Shown: positions 15,908-24,674 of the stretch, one piece after another
How positions within the stretch are numbered: position 1 is the first letter of the stretch
Layout: each line of letters starts with the position of its first letter
The notes under the pieces: model-generated
Seen by the model: the letters and a program-made list of their open reading frames with translations, nothing else
Told to the model about the DNA's origin: nothing
Databases searched by the model: none
Origin: an uncultured Saprospiraceae bacterium
GTDB lineage: Bacteria; Bacteroidota; Bacteroidia; Chitinophagales; Saprospiraceae
Direction of reading: 5' to 3'
DNA length: 48,856 nucleotides
Assembly (NCBI GenBank): GCA_937872385.1
Contig: CALMSO010000067.1
Coordinates: 1-48,856, forward strand
Program-made: the position numbers and the translations under genes

Positions 15908-17095
15908 TCAGTTGTTTCGAGCAATTGCTTTTGCCAAGGTTGCCCAAGGTAGCGGGCCTTCTTTTTTTCCGAGCCTTACAATAATAATGTTTTTGTCAGG
16001 ATAAAGGTAAATAAACTGCCCCAGAATGCCTTCTGCATAATAATCGGGCGCAGGCTGCACAAGATATTTAGTACCATCAGCATTATTATTTATACGGTGC
16101 AATCCATTCACGTAAGTGCTATCTGCGAGTGGCTGCGTATCTACTGTATGCCACCACTGGTACATATAAATAAAGTTATTTACTTCACTATTCATCACCG
16201 TTGAGCGGCGTACCCAGTCCTCGGATATAATTTGCTGCCCGTTCCAGGTGCCGTTATTTAAATATAACCTGCCGAATTTAGCAAAATCGCGTGCACGGGC
16301 ATTGAGGCAACAAAAAGCTTTTATCGTGCCATTTTTTCGACTATCTATGCTCCAGGTAGCGTCGTACTCCATGCCCAGCGGCTGCCAGATTTTCTCTTGT
16401 AGCAAGGCGTCAAGCGGGCGGCCGGTAGCTTGTTCTACTATCATAGCAAGCAGTTGCGTATTTACACTGATGTACTCAAATGCCTGATCCGGTGCTTGCC
16501 GAATATCTTGCCGAGCGACATAATTTTTCAGGTTTTTACCATAATAATATTTAGCTACATCGCCAAAAGGGTTAAAATATCCTTCATTAAATTGAATACC
16601 CGAACGCATATTGAGTAAATGTTCGATAGTAATCGCACCAAATTTTACTCCATCTAAATTATTTAGATAAAGAGTAATCGGGTCGTGCACACTTTTGATA
16701 CAACCCTCATCAATAGCTATGCCTACCAAGGCCGATACAAATGATTTAGCTACCGAGAACGATGGCACGATGGATGCTGCATCATATTTATCAAAATAAC
16801 GCTCGTATAAAATACTGTCATTACGAATTACTAAATAAGCCAGTGTGCCCGATTTTTCCAAAGCCTGCTCAAAAGTATAGCTTTGATTTTTGATGGTGAT
16901 TTCTTTCGGCAGTTTCAGCGCGTCTGTGCCAATAGCTTCTACAAAACGAAACGGCTCAATAGGCTTTTCAATAGTACGAGCAGCAAACTTTTTATAATCC
17001 TTTACATCCGCTGTATTCCAGATAAAAAAACGCCCCACATGACAGGAACTCAGCAGAATCAAAGGCAGCAAAAAGGCGATTTTTTTCATGGACAT
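15908..17095 (-). CDS. Serine hydrolase of the class C beta-lactamase family, lipoprotein
   Basis: A 395-residue protein of the beta-lactamase/D-alanyl-D-alanine carboxypeptidase/esterase family. The signal peptide ends in LLSSC, a lipobox, so it is a lipoprotein of the periplasm or outer membrane. The SxxK motif is S114-VAK117 in SFSVAKSFVSALVGIA; a second active-site element is seen in FEYISVNTQLLAMIVEQ, and ILGQFIYLYPDKNIIIVRLG is the conserved C-terminal strand. The substrate (peptide, ester or cell-wall fragment) cannot be predicted; resistance to beta-lactams is not implied. Start may be either Met 1 or Met 3 (17089). Confidence 0.85.
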   Translation of the reverse strand: MSMKKIAFLLPLILLSSCHVGRFFIWNTADVKDYKKFAARTIEKPIEPFRFVEAIGTDALKLPKEITIKNQSYTFEQALEKSGTLAYLVIRNDSILYERYFDKYDAASIVPSFSVAKSFVSALVGIAIDEGCIKSVHDPITLYLNNLDGVKFGAITIEHLLNMRSGIQFNEGYFNPFGDVAKYYYGKNLKNYVARQDIRQAPDQAFEYISVNTQLLAMIVEQATGRPLDALLQEKIWQPLGMEYDATWSIDSRKNGTIKAFCCLNARARDFAKFGRLYLNNGTWNGQQIISEDWVRRSTVMNSEVNNFIYMYQWWHTVDTQPLADSTYVNGLHRINNNADGTKYLVQPAPDYYAEGILGQFIYLYPDKNIIIVRLGKKEGPLPWATLAKAIARNN

Positions 17096-17116
17096 GATGT
17101 GATTTTATTTACCTAT

Positions 17117-18190
17117 TCATTGCAATTTAAAAACATTTACCCCAATGGCATAACCAAAAACCCGATTCTGCTCATGGTGAATACGAATTTTATTACAAGC
17201 CATGCCGAGGTCTATCTGATACCAAGTAGTGCCGCCGTCGCGGGTTTCGTAGCCGCTATTCATCGTGCCCACGTAGCCATGCTGGGCATCCACAAAGCCA
17301 ACGCCAAAAGGGCGTGCCTGAAAATCTTCGCAAAGGTCTAATTCCTGCCAGCTTTGGCCGCCGTCGGTGGTTTTGACAATGCGCTGCTGCTTTACAGTAG
17401 GATCGGGATTGTACGACTGAATAGTAACGTAGCCCACCTCGCGCGTCGGGAAAGAGGCTTTCCAAGTAATTTCAAAGGGTCGCGCCGACTGATACACTTT
17501 TTGCCAGCTTTGGCCGCCATCGGTGGTATGTAAAATAAGGGCATTGGACGTTTGTACATTGGCATCGGTAGCAGCGCAGGCAAATCCTTCGTTTTTATTA
17601 AACATTTTTATATCAAACAGCATGGCGGCATCGGCGTTCAAATCCGAAGAAGTAAATGTTTTACCATTATCATGCGATGTTATCATCATGGCTGGGCTGC
17701 CCACACGCCCTACCGCAAAAACATGATATTTATAATCAATTTTTCCACGATTAATATACTGTTCTTTTACAATATCAATAGCGCAAAGCCCTTTCACATA
17801 AGGCCCTTCGTAAGGTACGGGCTGCCAGGTAGCGCCGCCATCCACGGTTTTATATAATGGAATGGTGTCCTTTACATTCGGAAAATAATCGGTGCCCACC
17901 GTGCCCGCAAAGCCGCGCAAGCTATCTATAAAAGCGATGCAGCGAAAGAAAGTGCCCTGCTGTTCGAGTTGTAATTGCCAGGTAGTGCCTCCGTCGGTAG
18001 TTTTATAAATTTTGCCTTGCCCATTTACATACCAACCAATGTTTTCGTTTACAAAGTAAATATCATCCTGCTTACCGGGATAAGGCTCGGTGTTGAGTCG
18101 CGTCCAGTTTTGTGCGAAAGCGCTGCTGCATATAATAAAAAGCAGGCAGCAGAGTATGTAATAGGATAAAGAAAATGAATTTTGTTGCAT
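17117..18190 (-). CDS. Secreted Asp-box (BNR/sialidase-like) repeat protein, Ycf48-like
   Basis: A 357-residue secreted protein; a signal peptide covers about residues 1-26 (YILCCLLFIICSSAFAQ). At least five Asp-box repeats are visible: KTTDGGTTWQ, KTVDGGATWQ, HTTDGGQSWQ, KTTDGGQSWQ and ETRDGGTTWY, which form blades of a beta propeller. Such proteins resemble the photosystem assembly factor Ycf48, but here the fold is only a scaffold; no photosynthesis genes are present and sialidase activity is not implied. It lacks a T9SS sorting domain. A terminator at 18207-18243 separates it from the upstream TraB gene. Confidence 0.8.
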   Translation of the reverse strand: MQQNSFSLSYYILCCLLFIICSSAFAQNWTRLNTEPYPGKQDDIYFVNENIGWYVNGQGKIYKTTDGGTTWQLQLEQQGTFFRCIAFIDSLRGFAGTVGTDYFPNVKDTIPLYKTVDGGATWQPVPYEGPYVKGLCAIDIVKEQYINRGKIDYKYHVFAVGRVGSPAMMITSHDNGKTFTSSDLNADAAMLFDIKMFNKNEGFACAATDANVQTSNALILHTTDGGQSWQKVYQSARPFEITWKASFPTREVGYVTIQSYNPDPTVKQQRIVKTTDGGQSWQELDLCEDFQARPFGVGFVDAQHGYVGTMNSGYETRDGGTTWYQIDLGMACNKIRIHHEQNRVFGYAIGVNVFKLQ

Positions 18191-18206
18191 GATGTAAATG
18201 TTTTGT

Positions 18207-18243
18207 AAAAACAGGGCTGCCGAATCCGGGTCGAACAGCCCTG
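18207..18243 (-). terminator. Rho-independent terminator of the TraB/GumN gene
   Basis: CAGGGCTG at 18212-18219 and CAGCCCTG at 18236-18243 form a perfect 8-bp stem with a 16-nt loop. On the minus strand five T residues follow the stem (18211-18207). It lies 63 bp after the stop of the TraB/GumN gene and just upstream of the Asp-box gene. Confidence 0.8.
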
Positions 18244-18305
18244 ACAGTATGCGGATTGTTTGGACGAATGGGTGGTTATTTACTTGAAATTATACATTTC
18301 CAAGC

Positions 18306-19577
18306 TTATTTAGGCACGTAAATCAGTTGCTTTTGCTTACTATTGATAAGTACCAAGCGTTCGTTATTTACTTCTACAATTTCATTTACACTTTCTTCGC
18401 CATCGCCGTCGTCGGTGCGCAGCAGTTGCTTTCCGTCATCGCTCAGGCGCCATACGCCGCTCATGCGCTGCCCCAGTATCAACATTTCGTAGCGGCCGTT
18501 GGCTTTGTACTCCACTGTGGCTGCGCGCAAACCGTCTGCAATCATGCCTTTTTGCGCCTCCAGCATAGCCGCTTGTTCCGGATTATTATTACGCACATTT
18601 TCAAGTACATCCTCCAGCGCCTGCGGCACTACGCTTTCGTCCATGCGCCATTTGCGTACCAACAGCGCAGCAAAGTCATCGGTAGCACCTGCGGCAGCAG
18701 CCTGCTCATCCACATTGGCAATTGGGGTCAGCTTGTAGCCTTTGGCGCGCAGCAGCGCGATAACGCCCGTTTTGCCCCCGAGGTGCGCCGCGCCCACCGC
18801 AAAAAAGGTTGGATTTTTCTTGATAAGCTTTTCGATTTGTGGTATCCATTTGCGGTTGCGATCTTCGAGCAGTGCTTTCTCAATTGCTTCTAATTCAGCA
18901 AAATACGTACCGGCAGATTCCTGAATACGTTCCATTTTCTGGTCTTTATATATCTGCACCATCTCTGCCATCATAATTTTCATTTTATCATAATCACGTA
19001 CCCCTTCCACGAGCAAGGCCGCCTGTTGTTCGTAAGTCATTTTGTCGAGGGCCGCGAGTTGCTGCTGCGGCGTTTCGAGTCCCAATATTTCCGACTTTTG
19101 CGCCTGTGCCATTTGTACTAACACCTGCTCCCACGACGCCGGCTGGCAACCCAGATATTTAGTATAAAGAAAAGTAGTAAGCATAAACGGCTTAATAATG
19201 GCTACCTGCTCAAAGGGCATCCCGAGGCTATCTTGAAAAAAGCGGCTGACCAACTCATAATCGCTTTCATTTAGATAATCTTTCGTCGTTTTGCCATTCG
19301 TTAGCACCATGTACTGTTGCATTTCGGTCATTAGATTCGGGTCGTCAAAATCAAGCTCAAGCACCAATTGTTTGGTCATTTTCAACTTATTACGTATAGC
19401 ATCCGTTACCATAAGATCTTCCGGGCAAAGCACATGAAAGGTGCCAAACAGATAAGATGGCTGCTTGAGGCCCTTGCCGGAAATTTCCCAAAGCAGGGTA
19501 TTATCGGATTGTGCAAAAGTCGGTTGCACAGTCAGATATAATAATATGGCGGCAAATAAGAACATTACTTTTTTCAT
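18306..19577 (-). CDS. Secreted TraB/GumN family protein with added C-terminal domain
   Basis: A 423-residue protein with a signal peptide (residues 1-22). The family hallmark GTFH is in SYLFGTFHVLCPEDL, and the matching GAAHLGG is in FFAVGAAHLGGKTGVIALLRAKGY (about residues 256-279). In animal TIKI proteins this fold is a metalloprotease; in bacteria activity is mostly unproven. The usual length is about 290 residues. The extra part (about 290-423) has a helical piece and then a lipocalin-like beta domain (YEMLILGQRMSGVWRLSDDG), which may bind a small ligand. Followed by its own terminator. Confidence 0.85.
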   Translation of the reverse strand: MKKVMFLFAAILLYLTVQPTFAQSDNTLLWEISGKGLKQPSYLFGTFHVLCPEDLMVTDAIRNKLKMTKQLVLELDFDDPNLMTEMQQYMVLTNGKTTKDYLNESDYELVSRFFQDSLGMPFEQVAIIKPFMLTTFLYTKYLGCQPASWEQVLVQMAQAQKSEILGLETPQQQLAALDKMTYEQQAALLVEGVRDYDKMKIMMAEMVQIYKDQKMERIQESAGTYFAELEAIEKALLEDRNRKWIPQIEKLIKKNPTFFAVGAAHLGGKTGVIALLRAKGYKLTPIANVDEQAAAAGATDDFAALLVRKWRMDESVVPQALEDVLENVRNNNPEQAAMLEAQKGMIADGLRAATVEYKANGRYEMLILGQRMSGVWRLSDDGKQLLRTDDGDGEESVNEIVEVNNERLVLINSKQKQLIYVPK

Positions 19578-19684
19578 AATACGGTGATTTTTATTTTGTG
19601 TGAAATAGTAATTACTGCAAAAGTGCAGGCTTTGCTGTTAAATATGTATGAATGAATATGTAATTGAGCATTAATAAAAACTTA

Positions 19685-19728
19685 AACCCTTAGACCCTAC
19701 ACCATAAACCCTACACCCTACACCCTAA
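19685..19728. repeat. ACCCTAC heptamer array
   Basis: ACCCTAC, ACCATAA, ACCCTAC, ACCCTAC and ACCCTAA follow each other at 19694-19728, preceded by AACCCTTAG. It lies in the divergent region between the TraB/GumN gene and the sensor kinase. Confidence 0.7.
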
Positions 19729-19797
19729 ATCCAATAAACAGAACCTTAAAAATCCTTAATAAAAACTAAAATTCTGGTCTAATAAATTATAAGTCGC

Positions 19798-19805
19798 TAA
19801 CTTTG
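19798..19805 (+). promoter_or_regulatory. -7 box directly before the sensor kinase start (possible leaderless mRNA)
   Basis: TAACTTTG fits TAnnTTTG. Only four bases separate it from the ATG at 19810, so transcription would start at or next to the start codon. A weak -33-like TTCTGG lies about 21 bp upstream. Confidence 0.5.
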
Positions 19806-19809
19806 AGCT

Positions 19810-21279
19810 ATGAAAGCATCGGTCTATAAATTAATTTTGCTGCTCATGGCGCTCTCGGCGGGCGGTATGATTGGCCTGCAAACGGGGCTGCTGGTGCGGC
19901 GGTACCACGAGCAGCAGCGCAATTTCGAGTTTGATGTGCAGCGCGCCATGGTACTTACGCTAAGTACTTACACCGCTTGGAACAGCCACACCTCCAACGC
20001 GGAAGACGCTAATTCATATAATGCGCTTTATACCAATGCCGATTCTACATTTACATTTATGATTGCCCAGAGCGCCCAGCAATATCCGCTACTTGATTTT
20101 CAGGCAGATACGCTTTTGCCACAAATTCGTAAAGCGCAGTTTTTGCGTTTTAAGGAAGAACTGGAAGCCACGCGCCGCGCCGACAATAAGCGCCTGCACG
20201 AGTTTTATGTTTTTCGTACCATTCAGTATTGCGCTGATTGTAAGGAAGATAGCCTAAGCATTGCCGAGATTTTTCCGCTCGATTCCTTAATTCGACATCA
20301 TTTAGCGTATAAAGAAATAACCACGCCTGCTCAGTTGGCATTTTATAATAAAAATCGAGGAACGTTTGCCTGGTTGTCGCCACATGATGCTGATACCGCA
20401 GCCTTGCGCGCGTCACCGTTTATTTATAATTTTAATCAAAACGAACAATTACATTTATATTTTCCAGATAAAGATCGTGTAATAATGGCTGCGCTGGTTA
20501 TTCCCGCTGCATCGTCGTTAGTATTAGTATTGGTGTCGCTGAGCGCATTCTGGTTGGCTTTGCGCGTTATTTTTCGGCAAAAACAATTATCAGAACTAAA
20601 AAATGATTTTATTAATAATGTAACGCACGAGTTCAAAACGCCCATTTCCACTATTGCATTCGCCGTAGCCAACATCGAAAATGAGCAAACCATTCACCAA
20701 CCGGAGTATATTCGTCAGTTTACTAAAGTGATTCGTGATGAAAACCGGCGACTAAATAGCCAGGTGGAAAAAGTATTGCAAACGGCATTAGCTGACCGCA
20801 AGGCGCTGGAATTGAAGCGCGAACCCGTGAATATGCACGAAATTATAAATGATTTGGCGGATGCTTGCGAACTTAAAATAAAGGATAAAGGTCTGATTAA
20901 CAGAAAATTGAATGCATCACAGGCACAAATTACCGGCGATACTTTTCACCTAAGCAATGCCATTTCTAATCTGCTTGATAATGCCCAAAAATACGCCAAC
21001 GGTACCATTGATATTACATTGAGTACCGAAAGTAATGATACAGGTATTATTATTCGAGTAGCAGATAAAGGGCCAGGCATCAGTAAAGAGCATCAGTCCA
21101 TGATTTTTGAAAAATTTTATCGTGTGCCGCAAGGCAATGTCCACAATGTCAAGGGATTTGGTCTGGGTTTGAGTTATGTAAAAGAAATTGTAGAAAAACA
21201 CCAGGGCAACGTACAGGTAAATAGCAAACCGGGGCAAGGTAGCATATTTACGATTTTTTTGCCTTTTGGCGGGCGATAA
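19810..21279 (+). CDS. Two-component sensor histidine kinase
   Basis: A 489-residue inner-membrane kinase. A first membrane segment (residues 7-29) and a second (about 222-246) enclose a periplasmic sensor region of about 190 residues that fits no family I know. It contains CADC near residue 138, a pair of cysteines that could form a disulfide or bind metal. The HisKA helix carries the phosphorylated His273 in NVTHEFKTP. The ATPase domain has NLLDNAQKYA (N box), DKGPGIS (G1) and GFGLGLSYVK (G2). No HAMP domain is seen. The response regulator starts 25 bp downstream, and a metallopeptidase follows, so the three are probably one transcript. Confidence 0.93.
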   Translation: MKASVYKLILLLMALSAGGMIGLQTGLLVRRYHEQQRNFEFDVQRAMVLTLSTYTAWNSHTSNAEDANSYNALYTNADSTFTFMIAQSAQQYPLLDFQADTLLPQIRKAQFLRFKEELEATRRADNKRLHEFYVFRTIQYCADCKEDSLSIAEIFPLDSLIRHHLAYKEITTPAQLAFYNKNRGTFAWLSPHDADTAALRASPFIYNFNQNEQLHLYFPDKDRVIMAALVIPAASSLVLVLVSLSAFWLALRVIFRQKQLSELKNDFINNVTHEFKTPISTIAFAVANIENEQTIHQPEYIRQFTKVIRDENRRLNSQVEKVLQTALADRKALELKREPVNMHEIINDLADACELKIKDKGLINRKLNASQAQITGDTFHLSNAISNLLDNAQKYANGTIDITLSTESNDTGIIIRVADKGPGISKEHQSMIFEKFYRVPQGNVHNVKGFGLGLSYVKEIVEKHQGNVQVNSKPGQGSIFTIFLPFGGR

Positions 21280-21304
21280 ATTAAACTTTCAACTTTATAC
21301 TGCC

Positions 21305-22006
21305 ATGAAAATAAATAAGCAGCATATCCTTTTAGCGGAAGACGATGTTAATTTTGGCATGATGTTAAAAATTTTCCTTGAAATGAACGGCTTTTCCGTT
21401 ACACTTTGTGCGGATGGGGAGCAGGCCGTGCAAGCTTTTCGGCAAGGAAGTTATGATTTGTGCATATTGGATGTAATGATGCCGCAAGCCGACGGATTCA
21501 GTGTAGCGGAGACGATTATTAACAGCCGGAAAAATACACCGTTTGTGTTTTTAACTGCCAAAAGTTTGAAAGAAGACCAAATTAAAGGGTATCAAATCGG
21601 GGCAGCCGATTATTTAGTTAAACCCTTCGACCCCGAAATTTTATTACTAAAAATTAGGGCATTATTGCGCCAGAACGGCACGCCCGATGCTGCTTTAGGT
21701 CTGCATCAAATTGGCAGCTATATCTTTGATTATGAGCGACGTACACTCGGATTGCAGGGCGAAGAACAGCGCCTCAGCCCCAAGGAAGCCGAGCTACTAC
21801 AACTGCTTTGCGAGCGCCGCGAGGAGGTACTTTTGCATGAGGAAGCCCTATTGAAAATCTGGCAAAATGATGATTATTTTACTAAGCAAAGCATGAATGT
21901 CTTTATCACGCGCTTGCGAAAATATTTAGCAAATGACCCAATCCATCATATTGAAATTGAAAATTTGCACAGCAAAGGATTTATGCTAAAAGTAACTACA
22001 AAATAA
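21305..22006 (+). CDS. OmpR/PhoB-type response regulator
   Basis: A 233-residue DNA-binding regulator and the probable partner of the kinase just upstream. The receiver domain spans residues 5-120 with the acidic pair in LLAEDD, the phosphorylated Asp56 in CILDVMMP, the threonine in FLTAKS and the lysine in YLVKPFD. The winged-helix output domain fills about 130-230 (LSPKEAELLQLLCE, NVFITRLRKYL). I start it at ATG 21305, not the upstream in-frame start at 21266, which overlaps the kinase. The M1-like peptidase gene 20 bp downstream may be a target or simply share the transcript. Confidence 0.93.
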   Translation: MKINKQHILLAEDDVNFGMMLKIFLEMNGFSVTLCADGEQAVQAFRQGSYDLCILDVMMPQADGFSVAETIINSRKNTPFVFLTAKSLKEDQIKGYQIGAADYLVKPFDPEILLLKIRALLRQNGTPDAALGLHQIGSYIFDYERRTLGLQGEEQRLSPKEAELLQLLCERREEVLLHEEALLKIWQNDDYFTKQSMNVFITRLRKYLANDPIHHIEIENLHSKGFMLKVTTK

Positions 22007-22026
22007 ATAAATAAATAAATATAACT

Positions 22027-23388
22027 ATGCGTAACTTGTTTTTTTGTTTACTAATATGTTTCTGGCAAATAGCTGCGGCTCAATCGTCACACATAGAAGG
22101 TTCGGTAATGCTTGATTTACAAAGAAAAACACTTACCTGTGAATGGACATATAGCAATCTGCCCGAACGATTCGCGCTCGCTTTAAACCGAGATTTTGGA
22201 AAACCAGTAGTGAAAGATGAAAGCGGTAATATTATACAATTGAAGCGATTAAAAGACAAGGGCAAAACGACCGAAGCGCGCCAGTATGCACTCACCCCAG
22301 GCACATATCAACGTTTGTATATTACTTATAAAGGTAAACCAGGGTTAATTAATCGTATTGTTGCTAAAAATATTGCTGATTGGAAAGGTAATATTGCCTT
22401 CAACGGCTATTCCTTGCGGGCCAGCGAGCAATCCGCCTGGTATCCGTTATTATACGATACCGAGCAGGATAAATTGTACGACAATTTTACCTATCGCGTT
22501 GATTTACAATGCAATGAATGCAAGTCAATTTATTTGAACGGCGCGCCGCCGCAGCGTGGCCCCAGCGGAGTATTTGCCTCAGAAACAGCGGTTCCATTGT
22601 TATTATACGCCGGACAATTTGATTTTAGGCAACGAGGTGAAAATTATTATATTAATTCACCGCTGAGTGAAAAACAGGAAATTATACTAAATGAACACAC
22701 CGAAAAAGTGAAGCGTTTTTATGAATTGAAACTAAATATTCCTTACGGCTCAGCGATTACACATTTAGCCACCACGCCCACCCAAAAGAATAAAGCTTGG
22801 CTTTTTGTGTCCTATCCAACTATTGTGCAGGTGGGCAACGACCGGAAAGGCATGGCAGGGTTGTTCAGGGAATCAGCGGAAGATAGTATCCAACTCACTC
22901 GGATATCGAATATTAATCATGAAATAGGACATTATTACTTTGGCAATGTTTTGATGCCTAATGATGTACTGTTTTGGGTGTTTTTGGAAGGTTTTACTCA
23001 ATATATGTCGTTACAAGCGGGCAAGGAGCTGCTGGGGCTTGGTCTTTATGATGCCTGGATTGATTATTACATAACACAAGCCGAAAAACAGCTTTTCAAG
23101 CCTTTACATCAGATTACAAAACACGACGAGGTGGATGTTCGTTACCGATATTATTATATTCCATTATTATTAACAGCGATTGAAAAAGAAATTGGCGCGG
23201 ATATGATGTGGCGTTGGATAGAAATTATACTCCAGTCGGGCCAGGATGTAAAGACGGATTACGCATTTTTTCAGAAAACCCTAATGGCAGCGGGCCTCGA
23301 TGCAGCGCAATACGAGACCATAGCCCAGCAATACATCATGAGTGCAACGGCGCAGCGTAATGTGTTAGCTAAAGTACAGCAAAAATAA
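22027..23388 (+). CDS. Secreted M1-like zinc metallopeptidase
   Basis: A 453-residue protein with a signal peptide (residues 1-19, LLICFWQIAAAQ). The zinc site HEIGH is at residues 298-302 and Glu321 follows after exactly 18 residues in FLEGFTQYMS, so it has the HEXXH-X18-E signature of the M1 clan. The N-terminal half is beta-rich, as expected for an M1 sandwich domain. The sequence is otherwise far from classical M1 enzymes and no GAMEN loop is evident, so peptidase specificity is open. It follows the kinase/regulator pair by 20 bp and is probably cotranscribed; a role in envelope stress is a guess. Confidence 0.8.
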   Translation: MRNLFFCLLICFWQIAAAQSSHIEGSVMLDLQRKTLTCEWTYSNLPERFALALNRDFGKPVVKDESGNIIQLKRLKDKGKTTEARQYALTPGTYQRLYITYKGKPGLINRIVAKNIADWKGNIAFNGYSLRASEQSAWYPLLYDTEQDKLYDNFTYRVDLQCNECKSIYLNGAPPQRGPSGVFASETAVPLLLYAGQFDFRQRGENYYINSPLSEKQEIILNEHTEKVKRFYELKLNIPYGSAITHLATTPTQKNKAWLFVSYPTIVQVGNDRKGMAGLFRESAEDSIQLTRISNINHEIGHYYFGNVLMPNDVLFWVFLEGFTQYMSLQAGKELLGLGLYDAWIDYYITQAEKQLFKPLHQITKHDEVDVRYRYYYIPLLLTAIEKEIGADMMWRWIEIILQSGQDVKTDYAFFQKTLMAAGLDAAQYETIAQQYIMSATAQRNVLAKVQQK

Positions 23389-23813
23389 TATAATTTGCGC
23401 CATTTTTAGCCATACACCAGCCATGTCTTCGCATCTGAATGGGCAGATTGAGACCGTAGGTAAATTCAAATAGGAAAATAGTAATTACCGCTTCGCGCCG
23501 TGTTGTAATGTGTGTAAATCTGATTTTGCCGAAGGGGTTACCATTGAACAGGCTGTAAAGCACTATTCTGGTAATTTTCGTTGCGCATCAGGTATGAGCG
23601 TTCGTATTTGAACCGGTTTTGGATATGAGCCTAAAGAAGTGTACAGCATTTGCAATCATTACATAATAATAGGACTGCATAATTCGTAAATGCCGTTAAA
23701 AAAAAATTGTGTTATGTGTTTGGGAATGGGTCGCTGGCGTGTAAATATTTGACGAGAGCAAATATGAGAAAAAAAATGTTTCTGACCAACAAATTTTTCC
23801 GAAATTTACGGTT
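23389..23813. other. Intergenic region, no clear gene
   Basis: 425 bp between the M1-like peptidase and the MBL-fold hydrolase, both on the plus strand. No terminator hairpin, repeat array or conserved start is obvious. A 64-codon frame on the minus strand (23369-23563) contains YSLFNGNPFGKI, but it overlaps the end of the peptidase and lacks a downstream partner; it may be a decayed gene or chance. A long A-run (23699-23707) lies near the right side. Confidence 0.5.
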
Positions 23814-24674
23814 ATGAACATAAATACTATTGAAACGGGCTTTTTTAAGTTGGACGGCGGTGCGATGTTTGGCGTAGTGCCTCGCCGATTGTGGGAACGC
23901 CTGAACCCTCCCGATGCGCAAAATCTCTGTACCTGGGCGATGCGCTGCTTGCTCATAGAAACTTCCGACCGGAAAATTCTGATTGATACCGGCATTGGCG
24001 ATAAGCAGGACGAAAAGTTTCGTTCCCATTTTGAACCACATGGCGCACAAACGCTGGCGAAGTCATTGGCGGCGCGCGGCCTTAGTCCCGAAGCTATTAC
24101 AGATGTTTTGCTCACGCATTTGCATTTTGACCATGTGGGCGGAGCGGTATTGAAGGATGCGTCGGGCCGGTTAGTACCTGCGTTTCCTCGGGCGCGCTAC
24201 TGGAGCAATGAAGTGCATTATCACTGGGCGATGCAGCCCAACGAGCGGGAGCGTGCGTCTTTCCTGAAGGAAAATTTTGTGCCGCTGCAAACAGCCGGGG
24301 TGCTACATTTTATACCGGTGAGCGAAGCGGACGTAGAGTGGCTGCCAGGTATTCGCCTGCGCTTTGTGTATGGGCATACAGAGGCTATGATGGTAGTGCT
24401 CATTCGCACTGAAGGGCGCACGTTGGTCTATTGCGCAGACGTTATTCCGTCTTCTTATCATATTGGATTACCTTATGTAATGAGCTATGATGTACGACCT
24501 TTGTTGACCTTGCAAGAGAAAACTCGCATCCTCGAAGATGCGGTAGCACAGGGGCATCTGCTCTGTTTTGAACATGACCCAGACGTAGCCTGCGCTACCG
24601 TAAAACAGGATGAGCGTGGCAGAATTATATTAGATAAAACCTTCCCATCCGTAGAAGCGGCGCTTTATTCCTGA
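23814..24674 (+). CDS. MBL-fold metallo-hydrolase (lactonase-like)
   Basis: A 286-residue cytoplasmic hydrolase. The zinc motif HxHxDH is seen as THLHFDHVGG (about residues 101-110), and further ligands lie in YGHTEAM, CADVIPS and FEHDP. This arrangement, with an LIDTGIG strand before it, resembles AttM/YtnP-type N-acyl-homoserine lactonases and related esterases. Signal-quenching activity cannot be claimed from sequence. The stop overlaps the end of the convergent dienelactone hydrolase gene by 10 bp. Confidence 0.88.
   Translation: MNINTIETGFFKLDGGAMFGVVPRRLWERLNPPDAQNLCTWAMRCLLIETSDRKILIDTGIGDKQDEKFRSHFEPHGAQTLAKSLAARGLSPEAITDVLLTHLHFDHVGGAVLKDASGRLVPAFPRARYWSNEVHYHWAMQPNERERASFLKENFVPLQTAGVLHFIPVSEADVEWLPGIRLRFVYGHTEAMMVVLIRTEGRTLVYCADVIPSSYHIGLPYVMSYDVRPLLTLQEKTRILEDAVAQGHLLCFEHDPDVACATVKQDERGRIILDKTFPSVEAALYS

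Noticed and set aside
15908..17095. Antibiotic-resistance beta-lactamase
   Set aside because: The fold is shared by esterases and peptidases; nothing points to drug hydrolysis.
17117..18190. Sialidase or photosystem assembly factor
   Set aside because: Asp boxes alone do not give activity; catalytic residues of sialidases and photosynthesis genes are absent.
23369..23563. 64-codon minus-strand frame with YSLFNGNPFGKI
   Set aside because: Overlaps the end of the M1-like gene, has no recognisable domain; at most a decayed remnant.
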